A DNA stretch of 53,439 nt from JAEUMD01 sp050250815 (GCA_050250815.1 JBFWNY010000029.1:1-53439); one strand, 5' to 3'. Shown: positions 25,240 through 34,174, counted from the stretch's first letter. Notes: a model not told the origin generated them from the letters alone. Numbers and translations: made by a program.

Positions 25240-25722
25240 ATGAAGCACACTGCCGTTGCCTACTGCCTTTGCCTTTCGATGATGCTGGCTGCACTTTGGC
25301 CGTCCGCGGCGGATGCCCGCAGCCTGTCCATTGCCGACCCAGAGGAAGTCATGAATCTGGCGCGCGGGTACGGATCGGCGGTTCTCAAGAAGGACAGCCA
25401 GGGCGACCCGATGATCAGCTGCAAGGCGGACGGGCTCGGCTATTCGATCTATTTCTACAACTGCAAGGATGGCAAGGATTGCACGTCAATCCAATGGCAT
25501 TCGGGGTTCGAGCTAAAAAGCCCCGTCAAGTACGGCACGATAAACGACTGGAATTCCAAGAAGCGTTTCAGTCGCGCGGTTCGCGACAGCGACGGTGACG
25601 CCCTCATTCGCATGGACATGCTGTTCACGGGCGGTACCACAAGCGACAACGTGGACCGCAACATGGACCTCTGGATCAGTCTTCTCAAGGAGTTCGCGGC
25701 CCACATCGGGTATCGCAACTGA
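25240..25722 (+). CDS. secreted YbjN-domain-like protein
   Basis: A 160-residue exported protein. The signal peptide is clear (Lys-His, hydrophobic core LCLSMMLAALWP, cleavage likely after AADA at about 26). The mature part resembles the YbjN family (putative type III secretion-chaperone-like fold): SIADPEEVMNLARGYG, KKDSQGDPMISCKADG, YSIYFYNCKDGKDCTSIQWHSGF, WNSKKRFSRAVRDSDGDALIRMDM and a closing helix WISLLKEFAAHIG. Three cysteines lie in the mature domain, two possibly disulphide-linked (YNCKDGKDC). AGGAG sits about 11 nt before ATG 25240. It occupies the junction between rpoC and the str operon with its own likely transcription unit. Function is unknown. Confidence 0.78.
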   Translation: MKHTAVAYCLCLSMMLAALWPSAADARSLSIADPEEVMNLARGYGSAVLKKDSQGDPMISCKADGLGYSIYFYNCKDGKDCTSIQWHSGFELKSPVKYGTINDWNSKKRFSRAVRDSDGDALIRMDMLFTGGTTSDNVDRNMDLWISLLKEFAAHIGYRN

Positions 25723-25828
25723 GGCCTGCGAGGCCGGCTTGCCAAGCTGTCACGAGCCGTCGGCGGGCACGGCCCTTACATGCGTCATTGCGCTGCAAAA
25801 AAAGTGAAGGCCGGGCTCGGGGCGAGTG

Positions 25829-25857
25829 TTGACCCCGCATGAACCTCTGTATATAGG
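25829..25857 (+). promoter_or_regulatory. str operon promoter
   Basis: TTGACC (25829-25834), 17-bp spacer, TATAGG (25852-25857; the overlapping TATATA at 25850 is an alternative -10). The predicted start near 25864 gives a 230-nt leader before rpsL. Confidence 0.6.
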
Positions 25858-25870
25858 TTCCCGCACTCTC

Positions 25871-26003
25871 ACGGTAGGCGGTAGGCCGTTTCCGCGCTCA
25901 TCTCGTGCGCCCGGGGCCTAGACGCTACCGTTCGAAAGCAGAGGACATCTGAGGACCATGATCTTCGGCCCGGAAAGGGGCCGGACGATCCTCTGGTTTT
26001 TTT
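25871..26003 (+). promoter_or_regulatory. structured str-operon leader: long hairpin plus terminator-like attenuator
   Basis: Part of a 371-nt gene-free stretch (25723-26093). Hairpin 1 pairs ACGGTAG (25871-25877) with CTACCGT (25925-25931) and, across a 4x4 internal loop, TAGGCC (25882-25887) with GGCCTA (25915-25920); inner GCGC/GCGC can extend it. Hairpin 2 pairs CAGAGGA (25939-25945) or GAGGA (25951-25955) with TCCTCTG (25989-25995), with inner CGGCCC (25966-25971)/GGGCCG (25978-25983), and is followed by seven T (25997-26003). This is the layout of a transcription attenuator. The rest of the stretch (26004-26093) shows no further element. Confidence 0.55.
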
Positions 26004-26093
26004 CGTGCAGGGCGCTCGCGACCCGGGGCTCTGCAGGTACGGCTTGGCGCATGCGTTGCCGCGAGGCAGCCGCGCGAGGGATGGACGAGGCGT

Positions 26094-26465
26094 ATGCCGA
26101 CGATACAACAGCTGATCCGGAAACCCCGGACGCCGAAAACCTATCGCGAGAAGTCGCGTCACATGGAGGCATGCCCGCAGAAGCGCGGCGTGTGCACGCG
26201 CGTCTATACGACGACTCCGAAGAAGCCCAACTCGGCGCTTCGCAAGGTCGCCAAGATCCGTCTCACCAACGGCTACGAGGTGATCGGCTACATCCCCGGC
26301 GAGGGCCATAACCTGCAGGAGCACTCTGTCGTGCTCATCCGCGGCGGCCGCGTGAAGGACTTGCCCGGCGTGCGTTACCACATCGTCCGCGGCGTGCTCG
26401 ACACGCAGGGCGTGGCCAAGCGCAAGCAGCGCCGCTCCAAGTACGGCGCAAAGCGGCCCAAGTAA
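26094..26465 (+). CDS. rpsL: 30S ribosomal protein S12
   Basis: A 123-residue decoding-centre protein. PTIQQLIRKPR, TPKKPNSALRKVAKIRL and GVRYHIVRGVLDTQGV are diagnostic. Lys43 and the Lys of GRVKDLPGVRYH, the positions usually altered in streptomycin resistance, are wild type. GACGAGG precedes ATG 26094. It is the first gene of the str operon, behind a structured leader; rpsG starts 108 nt downstream across a large hairpin. Confidence 0.99.
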   Translation: MPTIQQLIRKPRTPKTYREKSRHMEACPQKRGVCTRVYTTTPKKPNSALRKVAKIRLTNGYEVIGYIPGEGHNLQEHSVVLIRGGRVKDLPGVRYHIVRGVLDTQGVAKRKQRRSKYGAKRPK

Positions 26466-26484
26466 TTCTGGGGTGAGCAATCAG

Positions 26485-26524
26485 CGACCCGGCGGGTGGC
26501 ATGTCGCCATCCGGTTCCGGGTCG
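26485..26524 (+). promoter_or_regulatory. large hairpin in the rpsL-rpsG spacer (candidate S7 operator)
   Basis: CGACCCGG (26485-26492) pairs with CCGGGTCG (26517-26524). Inside it CGGGTGGC (26493-26500) pairs with GCCATCCG (26506-26513, one G-U) around a 5-nt loop, with a 3-nt bulge. In E. coli S7 binds the rpsL-rpsG intercistronic RNA to repress rpsG and fusA; an equivalent role here is inferred from position. Confidence 0.5.
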
Positions 26525-26573
26525 AGGTATTCGAGGGCCGGCGGCCCCAAGTAAGGCGCGAAGGACGAAACGC

Positions 26574-27044
26574 ATGTCCCGTCGACACAGTGCTCAGAAG
26601 CGTGAGGTCAATCCGGACCCCAAGTTCGGCGATCTCGTCGTGACGAAGTTCATGAATGCGGTGATGCGCGACGGCAAGAAGTCCGCCGCCGAGAGCATCG
26701 TCTATGGCGCGCTCGAGCGGATGGAGCAGAAGGCGAAGTCGGACCCGGTGCAGCTGTTCCACCAGGCGCTCGACAACGTCATGCCGGCCGTGGAAGTGCG
26801 CTCCCGCCGTGTTGGCGGCGCCACCTATCAGGTGCCGGTCGAGGTGCGCTCCGAGCGCCGTCAGGCGCTCGCCATCCGCTGGCTCATCACGGCGGCGCGC
26901 AACCGCAATGAGAACACCATGGTCGAGCGGCTCTCGGGCGAGCTTCTCGACGCCGCCAACAACCGCGGCACGGCGGTGAAGAAGCGCGAAGACACGCACA
27001 AGATGGCGGACGCCAACCGCGCCTTCTCGCACTACCGCTGGTAA
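26574..27044 (+). CDS. rpsG: 30S ribosomal protein S7
   Basis: A 156-residue primary binder of the 16S rRNA 3' major domain, lining the E site. SRRHSAQKREVNPDPKFGD, VVTKFMNAVMRDGKKSAAE, GGATYQVPVEV and the C-terminal KREDTHKMADANRAFSHYRW are conserved. ATG 26574 has AAGGA 9 nt upstream; the longer open frame is not supported. In E. coli S7 is the regulator of this operon. fusA follows after 21 nt. Confidence 0.99.
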   Translation: MSRRHSAQKREVNPDPKFGDLVVTKFMNAVMRDGKKSAAESIVYGALERMEQKAKSDPVQLFHQALDNVMPAVEVRSRRVGGATYQVPVEVRSERRQALAIRWLITAARNRNENTMVERLSGELLDAANNRGTAVKKREDTHKMADANRAFSHYRW

Positions 27045-27065
27045 CGGACGGATCGGAGCACGAAC

Positions 27066-29156
27066 ATGGCTCGCGAATACGCGATCGAGGACTACCGCAA
27101 CTTCGGCATCATGGCCCACATCGACGCGGGCAAGACGACGACGACCGAGCGGATCCTGTTCTACACCGGCATCTCTCACAAGATCGGTGAGGTGCACGAC
27201 GGCGCCGCGACCATGGACTTCATGGATCAGGAGGCCGAGCGCGGCATCACGATCACGTCGGCCGCCACGACCTGCTTCTGGCCCGGCCGCGACGGCAGGA
27301 AGCGCCGCCTCAACATCATCGACACCCCAGGCCACGTCGACTTCACGATTGAGGTCGAGCGCAGCTTGCGTGTTCTCGACGGTGCCGTGTGCGTGCTGGA
27401 TTCCAACCAGGGCGTGGAGCCGCAGACCGAGACCGTCTGGCGCCAGGGCGACAAGTATAACGTGCCGCGCATCATCTTCGCCAACAAGATGGATAAGACC
27501 GGCGCCGACTTCTACATGTGCGTCGACGACATCAAGGCGAAACTCGGCGCCCGCCCGGTGCCCATCCAGCTGCCGATCGGCGCGGAGAGCGATTTTGCCG
27601 GCGTCATCGATCTCATCGAGATGAGGGGCATTATCTGGGACGGCGACGACAAGGGCGCCACCTTCAAGTACATCGATATTCCCGCTGACCTCGCCGACAA
27701 AGCCAACGAGTTCCGCGGCGCCATGATCGAGGCCGCCGTCGAGATGGACGACGCCGCGATGGAGGCCTACCTGGAGGGCAACGAGCCCGACGCCGAGACA
27801 CTGCGCAAGCTGCTGCGCAAAGGTACCGTGACCGGCACGTTCTATCCGATGATGTGCGGCTCAGCTTTCAAGAATAAGGGCGTGCAGCCGCTGCTCGACG
27901 CCGTCGTCGATCTCCTGCCGTCGCCTCTCGATCGCGAAGCCTACAAGGCGATCGACGTCAAGACGGGTGAGCCCGCAATCCGCAAGCCGTCGGATTCCGA
28001 GCCGCTTGCGATGCTCGCCTTCAAGATCATGAACTTCGAGCACGTCGGCTCGATCACCTTCTGCCGCATCTACTCGGGTAAGCTCGAGCAGGGCATGGGG
28101 CTCGCCAACACGACGCGCGACAAGAAGGAGCGCGCCGGCCGCATGTACCTCATGCACGCCGACGAGCGCCAGGAGATCAAGGAAGCCTTCGCCGGTGACA
28201 TCGTCGCGCTGCAGGGCCTCAAGGATACGCGCACGGGCGAGACGCTGTCCGACCCCAACCGTGCGGTCATTCTCGAGAAGATGGAGTTCCCCGACCCCGT
28301 CATCGAGATGAAGATCGAGCCCAAGACGAAGGCCGACCAGGAGAAGATGGCGCTGGCGCTCAATTCGCTCGCGCTCGAGGATCCCTCGTTCCGCGTCTCG
28401 GTCGATCAAGAATCGGGCGAGACCATCCTCAAGGGCATGGGCGAGCTGCATCTCGACATCAAGGTCGACATTCTGCGCCGCACGTATGGCGTCGACGCCA
28501 ATGTCGGTCAGCCGCAGGTTGCCTACCGCGAGACGCTCGCGCGTCCGCAGGACATCGACTACACGCACAAGAAGCAGACCGGTGGCACCGGCCAGTTCGC
28601 TCGCGTCAAGCTCAGGATGGAGCCCAACGAGATCGGCAAGGGCAACGAGTTTGCCACCTCGATCGTCGGCGGCGCGATCCCCAAGGAGTACATCCCCGGC
28701 GTCGAGAAGGGCATCCGGTCGGTTTGGGACTCGGGCGTTCTCATCGGCTTCCCGATCGTCGACATGAAGGTGACGCTGCATGACGGCGCCTTCCACGAGG
28801 TCGACTCGTCGGCCATCGCCTTCGAGATCGCCTCGCGCGCGGCTATGAAGGAAGGCTGCGACAAGGGCGGCATCAAGCTGCTCGAGCCGGTGATGAACGT
28901 GGAGATCGTCTCGCCGGGCGAGTTCGTCGGCTCGATCATCGGCGACGTGAACTCGCGGCGTGGCCAGATCCGCAGCCAGGAGATGCGCGGCAACGCAACC
29001 GTCATCAAGGCCTACGTGCCGCTGGCCAACATGTTCGGCTACATCAATACGCTGCGCTCCATGTCGACGGGCCGCGCGCAGTATTCGATGCAGTTTGCGC
29101 ATTACGCCGAGGTGCCGCGCAATGTCGCGGAAGAGGTGAAGGCGAAGTACGCCTGA
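27066..29156 (+). CDS. fusA: elongation factor G
   Basis: A 696-residue translocase GTPase. G1 AHIDAGKTTT, G2 RGITI, G3 DTPGHVDFT and G4 NKMDKTGAD lie in the first 150 residues, followed by the G' insert, domain II (FKIMNFEHVGSITFCRIYSG), domain III, domain IV with the decoding-centre tip (KKQTGGTGQFARV) and domain V ending AEEVKAKYA. GGAG lies about 8 nt before ATG 27066. It is co-transcribed with rpsL-rpsG and followed after 107 nt by tuf2. There is no sign of the shortened mitochondrial/EF-G2 type. Confidence 0.99.
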   Translation: MAREYAIEDYRNFGIMAHIDAGKTTTTERILFYTGISHKIGEVHDGAATMDFMDQEAERGITITSAATTCFWPGRDGRKRRLNIIDTPGHVDFTIEVERSLRVLDGAVCVLDSNQGVEPQTETVWRQGDKYNVPRIIFANKMDKTGADFYMCVDDIKAKLGARPVPIQLPIGAESDFAGVIDLIEMRGIIWDGDDKGATFKYIDIPADLADKANEFRGAMIEAAVEMDDAAMEAYLEGNEPDAETLRKLLRKGTVTGTFYPMMCGSAFKNKGVQPLLDAVVDLLPSPLDREAYKAIDVKTGEPAIRKPSDSEPLAMLAFKIMNFEHVGSITFCRIYSGKLEQGMGLANTTRDKKERAGRMYLMHADERQEIKEAFAGDIVALQGLKDTRTGETLSDPNRAVILEKMEFPDPVIEMKIEPKTKADQEKMALALNSLALEDPSFRVSVDQESGETILKGMGELHLDIKVDILRRTYGVDANVGQPQVAYRETLARPQDIDYTHKKQTGGTGQFARVKLRMEPNEIGKGNEFATSIVGGAIPKEYIPGVEKGIRSVWDSGVLIGFPIVDMKVTLHDGAFHEVDSSAIAFEIASRAAMKEGCDKGGIKLLEPVMNVEIVSPGEFVGSIIGDVNSRRGQIRSQEMRGNATVIKAYVPLANMFGYINTLRSMSTGRAQYSMQFAHYAEVPRNVAEEVKAKYA

Positions 29157-29263
29157 TTAGGACGCAGGGACCGGCCTCCCCATCCGAATGCGGGGGCGGG
29201 TCGGGATACATCGACGACTTCTCCGCCGAGCCGGGGAACGACAACTAGAGACGGAGAGCCGAC

Positions 29264-30454
<1,191 letters not shown>

Positions 30455-30468
30455 GAGGGCTGGGCGAG

Positions 30469-30500
30469 AGGCGTCCGGTTCCTGGACGCTTCTTCCTTTG
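30469..30500 (+). terminator. terminator-like hairpin between tuf2 and rpsJ
   Basis: GCGTCC (30471-30476) pairs with GGACGC (30484-30489), extendable by one G-U and one A-T, followed by the T/C-rich TTCTTCCTTTG. It may end the str operon or attenuate entry into the S10 operon. Confidence 0.45.
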
Positions 30501-30516
30501 AGCGAGTTCGAGACAC

Positions 30517-30825
30517 ATGAACGGCCAGAACATCCGCATCCGGTTGAAGGCGTTCGACCATCGTATCCTCGATGCGTCGACGCGGGAGATCGTGAACACG
30601 GCGAAACGCACGGGCGCGGAGGTCCGCGGGCCGATCCCGCTGCCGACGCGCATCGAGCGCTTCACGGTCAACCGCTCGCCGCACGTCGACAAGAAGAGCC
30701 GCGAGCAGTTCGAGATGCGCACGCACAAGCGGCTTCTCGACATCGTCGATCCGACGCCGCAGACGGTCGATGCGCTCATGAAGCTCGATCTTGCCGCCGG
30801 CGTCGACGTCGAGATCAAGCTCTAA
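30517..30825 (+). CDS. rpsJ: 30S ribosomal protein S10 (NusE)
   Basis: A 102-residue head protein that also acts as transcription factor NusE with NusB. NIRIRLKAFDHRILD, GPIPLPTRIERFTVNRSPHVDKKSREQFEMRTHKR and VDALMKLDLAAGVDVEIKL are canonical and the length is standard. ATG 30517 has only a weak GAG upstream. It is the first gene of the S10 operon, here directly downstream of tuf2 with no long leader; the E. coli L4-binding leader has no room in the 62-nt spacer. Confidence 0.99.
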   Translation: MNGQNIRIRLKAFDHRILDASTREIVNTAKRTGAEVRGPIPLPTRIERFTVNRSPHVDKKSREQFEMRTHKRLLDIVDPTPQTVDALMKLDLAAGVDVEIKL

Positions 30826-30890
30826 GAGATTTACCCCAGGGTCCTCTGGCGAACGCCATGACCCCATCATGAAGGGAAGGAATGCACATC

Positions 30891-31607
30891 ATGCGTTCCG
30901 GCGTGATCGCTCAGAAGGTCGGCATGACCCGCATCTTCACGGAAGCCGGGGAGCACATCCCCGTCACCGTGCTGAAGCTGGATAATCTCCAGGTCCTGTC
31001 GCACCTCACCAACGAGAAGAACGGCTACACCGCGCTGCAGCTCGGCGCCGGTACCCGCAAGCCCTCGCGCGTCACGCGCGCCGAACGGCAGAACTTCGCC
31101 AAGGCGGAGGTCGCCCCCAAGCGCCGCGTCGCCGAGTTCCGGGTCTCTCCGGAAAACCTGATCGAGGTAGGCGCGGAGATCACCGCGGATCACTTCGTTC
31201 CCGGTCAGTTCGTCGACGTGACGGGCACCAACCAGGGCAAGGGTTTCCAGGGCGCCATGAAGCGCTGGAACTTCGGCGGTCTGCGCGCCACGCACGGCGT
31301 GTCGCTCTCGCACCGATCGCACGGTTCGACCGGCCAGCGCCAGGACCCCGGCAAGGTGTTCAAGGGCAAGAAGATGGCCGGCCACATGGGTGACGAGCGC
31401 GTCACCACGCAGAACCTCGTCGTCGTCAAGACGGACGTCGAGCGCGGCCTGCTCATGGTTCGCGGCGCGGTGCCGGGCTCCAAGGGCGGCTGGGTGATCG
31501 TGCGCGATGCCGTCAAGAAGGACGTCCACAAGGACGCGCCGCGTCCGGGTGCCTTCCGCACCAAGTCCGGCGGCGCGGCGGCTGCCCAGAGTAAGGAGCA
31601 GGCCTGA
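30891..31607 (+). CDS. rplC: 50S ribosomal protein L3
   Basis: A 238-residue protein whose extended loop reaches the peptidyl-transferase centre. RSGVIAQKVGMTRIF, GQFVDVTGTNQGKGFQGAMKRWNFGG, HRSHGSTGQRQDPGKVFKGKKMAGHMGDERVT and the closing VRGAVPGSKGG are seen; the Gln of GSTGQRQ is the usual methylation site. ATG 30891 (AAGGAA 8 nt upstream) is preferred to ATG 30882. The last 25 residues are Ala/Lys/Gln-rich. The stop codon overlaps the ATG of rplD by one base. Confidence 0.97.
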   Translation: MRSGVIAQKVGMTRIFTEAGEHIPVTVLKLDNLQVLSHLTNEKNGYTALQLGAGTRKPSRVTRAERQNFAKAEVAPKRRVAEFRVSPENLIEVGAEITADHFVPGQFVDVTGTNQGKGFQGAMKRWNFGGLRATHGVSLSHRSHGSTGQRQDPGKVFKGKKMAGHMGDERVTTQNLVVVKTDVERGLLMVRGAVPGSKGGWVIVRDAVKKDVHKDAPRPGAFRTKSGGAAAAQSKEQA

Positions 31608-32251
31608 TGAAACTCAAGGTCACCACGCTCGACCAGCAGTCGGCCGGCGAGATCGAACTCGCCGATGCGATCTTCGGTCTGGAGCCGCGTCAGGATCTGC
31701 TGCATCGGATGGTGCGCTATCAGCTTCTGAAGCGGATGGCCGGCACGCACCATGCGCAGGACCGCTCCGAGGTTAACGTCACCGGCAAGAAGATGTACCG
31801 GCAGAAGGGCACCGGCGGTGCCCGTCACGGCGACAAGTCGGTGCCGCAGTGGCGCGGCGGCGGCAAGGCGTTCGGTCCCAAGCCGCGCAGTCATGCCATC
31901 GATCTGCCGAAGAAGGTGCGCGCGTTGGCTCTGCGTCACGCGCTCTCCGCCAAGGCCAAGGCCGGTGAGATCGTCGTGCTCGAGAAGGCCGCGGTCGACA
32001 GCGGCAAGACGCGCGACCTGCGCAGTCACTTCGCCAAGCTGCACCTGGACAACGCGCTCATCATCGACGGCGCGGAGGTCGAGATCAGCTTCGCTCGTGC
32101 GGCCCGCAACCTGCCCAACATCGACGTGCTGCCCGTGCAGGGCCTCAACGTCTACGACATCCTGCGCCGCAAGAAGCTGGTGTTGACCAAGGCTGCGCTC
32201 GAGGCCATCGAGGCGCGCTTCGCGGCCAAGCAACCGGAGGCCCGGTCATGA
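31607..32251 (+). CDS. rplD: 50S ribosomal protein L4
   Basis: A 214-residue exit-tunnel protein; its loop lines the constriction with L22. DRSEVNVTGKKMYRQKGTGGARHGDKSVPQWRGGGKAFGP is the conserved tunnel loop, and KVRALALRHALSAKA and NVYDILRRKKLVLTKAALEAIE follow. In E. coli L4 autoregulates the S10 operon. It starts on the last base of rplC and its own stop overlaps the rplW start by four bases (ATGA). Confidence 0.99.
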   Translation: MKLKVTTLDQQSAGEIELADAIFGLEPRQDLLHRMVRYQLLKRMAGTHHAQDRSEVNVTGKKMYRQKGTGGARHGDKSVPQWRGGGKAFGPKPRSHAIDLPKKVRALALRHALSAKAKAGEIVVLEKAAVDSGKTRDLRSHFAKLHLDNALIIDGAEVEISFARAARNLPNIDVLPVQGLNVYDILRRKKLVLTKAALEAIEARFAAKQPEARS

Positions 32252-32541
32252 ACAAGCTGAAGGCCTACGACATCATCCTGTCGCCGGTCATCTCGGAGAA
32301 GTCCACGCTCGTCTCCGAGGCGAACCAGGTGATCTTCAACGTCGCGCCGACCGCCAACAAGGCCGAGATCAAGTTTGCGATCGAGAGCCTGTTCAACGTC
32401 AAGGTGAAGGCGGTCAACACGCTCGTCCGCAAGGGCAAGCTGAGGACGTTCCGCGGCCGCCGCGCGCTGCTGAGCGACACCAAGAAAGCTGTCGTGACGC
32501 TCGAGGAAGGCCATTCCATCGACGTCACGACGGGCCTGTAA
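32248..32541 (+). CDS. rplW: 50S ribosomal protein L23
   Basis: A 97-residue protein at the tunnel exit that docks trigger factor and SRP. ILSPVISEKSTLVSEANQVIFNVAPTANKAEIKFAIE, LFNVKVKAVNTLVRKGKLRTFRGRR and the closing KAVVTLEEGHSIDVTTGL match alphaproteobacterial L23. Translation is coupled to rplD through ATGA. rplB follows after 14 nt, with AAGGAG spanning the stop region. Confidence 0.99.
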   Translation: MNKLKAYDIILSPVISEKSTLVSEANQVIFNVAPTANKAEIKFAIESLFNVKVKAVNTLVRKGKLRTFRGRRALLSDTKKAVVTLEEGHSIDVTTGL

Positions 32542-32555
32542 GGAGCTAGGGCGTC

Positions 32556-33383
32556 ATGGCACTGAAAACATTCCGTCCGACCTCGCCGGGCCTGCGTCAT
32601 CTGGTGATCGTCGATCGCGGCCAGCTCTGGAAGGGTGCGCCGGTCAAGTCGCTGACCGAGGGCAAGACCAAGAGCGGCGGTCGCAACAACGACGGCCGCA
32701 TCACGACTCGCCACATCGGCGGCGGGCACAAGCAGACCTATCGCTACATCGACTTCCGCCGTCGCAAGTTCGACGTGGCAGCAACGGTGGAGCGGCTTGA
32801 GTACGATCCCAACCGGACGGCCTTCATCGCGCTCATCAAGTACGAGGATGGCACGGTTTCCTACATTCTGGCGCCGCAGCGCCTCGCCGTTGGCGATACG
32901 GTCGTCTCGGGCGAGAAGGTTGACGTCAAGCCCGGAAACGCGATGCCGCTCGCTTCGATGCCGGTCGGCACGATTGTGCACAACGTCGAGCTGAAGCCAG
33001 GCCGCGGCGGGCAGCTTGCGCGTTCGGCTGGCGCCTTCGTGCAGCTCGTTGGTCGTGACGGCGGCTGGGCGATCCTCAAGCTGTCCTCGGGCGAGACGCG
33101 CCGCGTCCGCCAGGAGTGCATGGGCTCGATCGGTGCTGTTTCGAACCCCGACCACTCGAACGCGGTGACTGGCAAGGCCGGGCGTACGCGTTGGCAGGGT
33201 CGCCGTCCGACCGTGCGCGGCATCACCATGAACCCCATCGACCACCCCAACGGCGGCCGCACCAACGGCGGCAAGCACTGGGCTACGCCTTGGGGCAAGC
33301 CGACCAAGGGCGCCAAGACGCGCAAGAACAAGGCGACGGACAAGTTCATTGTCCGCAGCCGCCACGTGAAGAAGAAGTCCTAA
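32556..33383 (+). CDS. rplB: 50S ribosomal protein L2 with altered DHPH segment
   Basis: A 275-residue protein needed for subunit joining and peptidyl-transferase function. Typical blocks are ALKTFRPTSPGLRHLV, IGGGHKQTYRYIDFRRRKFD, LAPQRLAVGDTVVSG, VHNVELKPGRGGQLARSAGA and the C-terminal KTRKNKATDKFIVRSRHVKKKS. The usually near-invariant segment DHPHGGGEG reads DHPNGGRTNGG: His230 is kept (E. coli His229 if Met is not counted), position 232 is Asn rather than His, and three residues (GEG) are missing. The codons are unambiguous at 33240-33270, and the length is about three residues short of relatives. AAGGAG precedes ATG 32556. Confidence 0.98.
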   Translation: MALKTFRPTSPGLRHLVIVDRGQLWKGAPVKSLTEGKTKSGGRNNDGRITTRHIGGGHKQTYRYIDFRRRKFDVAATVERLEYDPNRTAFIALIKYEDGTVSYILAPQRLAVGDTVVSGEKVDVKPGNAMPLASMPVGTIVHNVELKPGRGGQLARSAGAFVQLVGRDGGWAILKLSSGETRRVRQECMGSIGAVSNPDHSNAVTGKAGRTRWQGRRPTVRGITMNPIDHPNGGRTNGGKHWATPWGKPTKGAKTRKNKATDKFIVRSRHVKKKS

Positions 33384-33407
33384 CGCGCCCGGCGCAGGAG
33401 ATAACCC

Positions 33408-33686
33408 GTGACACGCTCAGTCTGGAAAGGTCCGTTCATTGACGGCTACCTTCTCAAGAAGGCGGATAAGGTGCGTCAATCCGGACGCAACGAGATCATC
33501 AAGATCTGGAGCCGTCGCTCGACCATCCTGCCGCAGTTCGTCGGCCTGACCTTCGGTGTCCACAACGGCCAGAAGCATGTGCCGGTGTCGGTCAGTGAGG
33601 ACATGGTCGGCCACAAGTTCGGTGAATTCGCTCCCACCCGCTCGTTCCCCGGGCACGGTGGCGACAAGAAAGCGTCGAGGAAGTGA
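33408..33686 (+). CDS. rpsS: 30S ribosomal protein S19
   Basis: A 92-residue head protein that contacts S13 and 16S rRNA. TRSVWKGPFIDGYLLKKAD, IKIWSRRSTILPQFVGLTFGVHNG and VGHKFGEFAPTRSFPGHGGDKK are canonical. The start is GTG 33408 with AGGAG 8 nt upstream. The TGA stop shares its final A with the ATG of rplV. Confidence 0.99.
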   Translation: MTRSVWKGPFIDGYLLKKADKVRQSGRNEIIKIWSRRSTILPQFVGLTFGVHNGQKHVPVSVSEDMVGHKFGEFAPTRSFPGHGGDKKASRK

Positions 33687-34174
33687 TGAGCAAGCCGACC
33701 CGAGGGGGCAGCCTCGCCGAAACGGAGGCCAAAGCGGTGGCGCGCAACCTGCGCGTCTCGCCGCAGAAGCTCAATCTGGTCGCGGGCCTGATCCGCGGCA
33801 AGAAGGTCGACCAGGCTCTGGCGGACCTCGAGTTCTCGCGCAAGCGCATCGCACAGGACGTGCGCAAGTGCGTGATGAGCGCGGTCGCCAATGCCGAGAA
33901 CAACCACGGCCTGGATGTCAACGAGCTGGTGGTCGCCGAGGCCTATGTCGGCAAGAACCTCGTCATCAAGCGTTTCCACGCACGTGGCCGCGGCCGCGCG
34001 GCCTCGGTCATGAAGCCGTTCGCACAGATCACCGTGGTGGTGCGCGAGAAGGCCGGTGATGCCGAGGACGCGCCCAAGAAGACGAAGGGCAAGGCCGCGG
34101 GCGCGAAGGCCAAATCGAAGACCGCCGCCAAGGCCAAGGGCGCCGAGAGCGCTGCGACGAAGGGAGCCGAGTGA
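33686..34174 (+). CDS. rplV: 50S ribosomal protein L22 with long basic tail
   Basis: A 162-residue protein whose beta hairpin reaches into the exit tunnel. AVARNLRVSPQKLNLVAGLIRGKKVDQAL, ANAENNHGLDVNELVVAEAYVGK and KRFHARGRGRAASVMKPFAQITVVV form the complete core (1-120). Residues 121-162 add a Lys/Ala-rich low-complexity tail (APKKTKGKAAGAKAKSKTAA...), compared with about 110 residues in E. coli. ATG 33686 overlaps the rpsS stop by one base and the gene ends on the A of the rpsC ATG. Confidence 0.98.
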   Translation: MSKPTRGGSLAETEAKAVARNLRVSPQKLNLVAGLIRGKKVDQALADLEFSRKRIAQDVRKCVMSAVANAENNHGLDVNELVVAEAYVGKNLVIKRFHARGRGRAASVMKPFAQITVVVREKAGDAEDAPKKTKGKAAGAKAKSKTAAKAKGAESAATKGAE

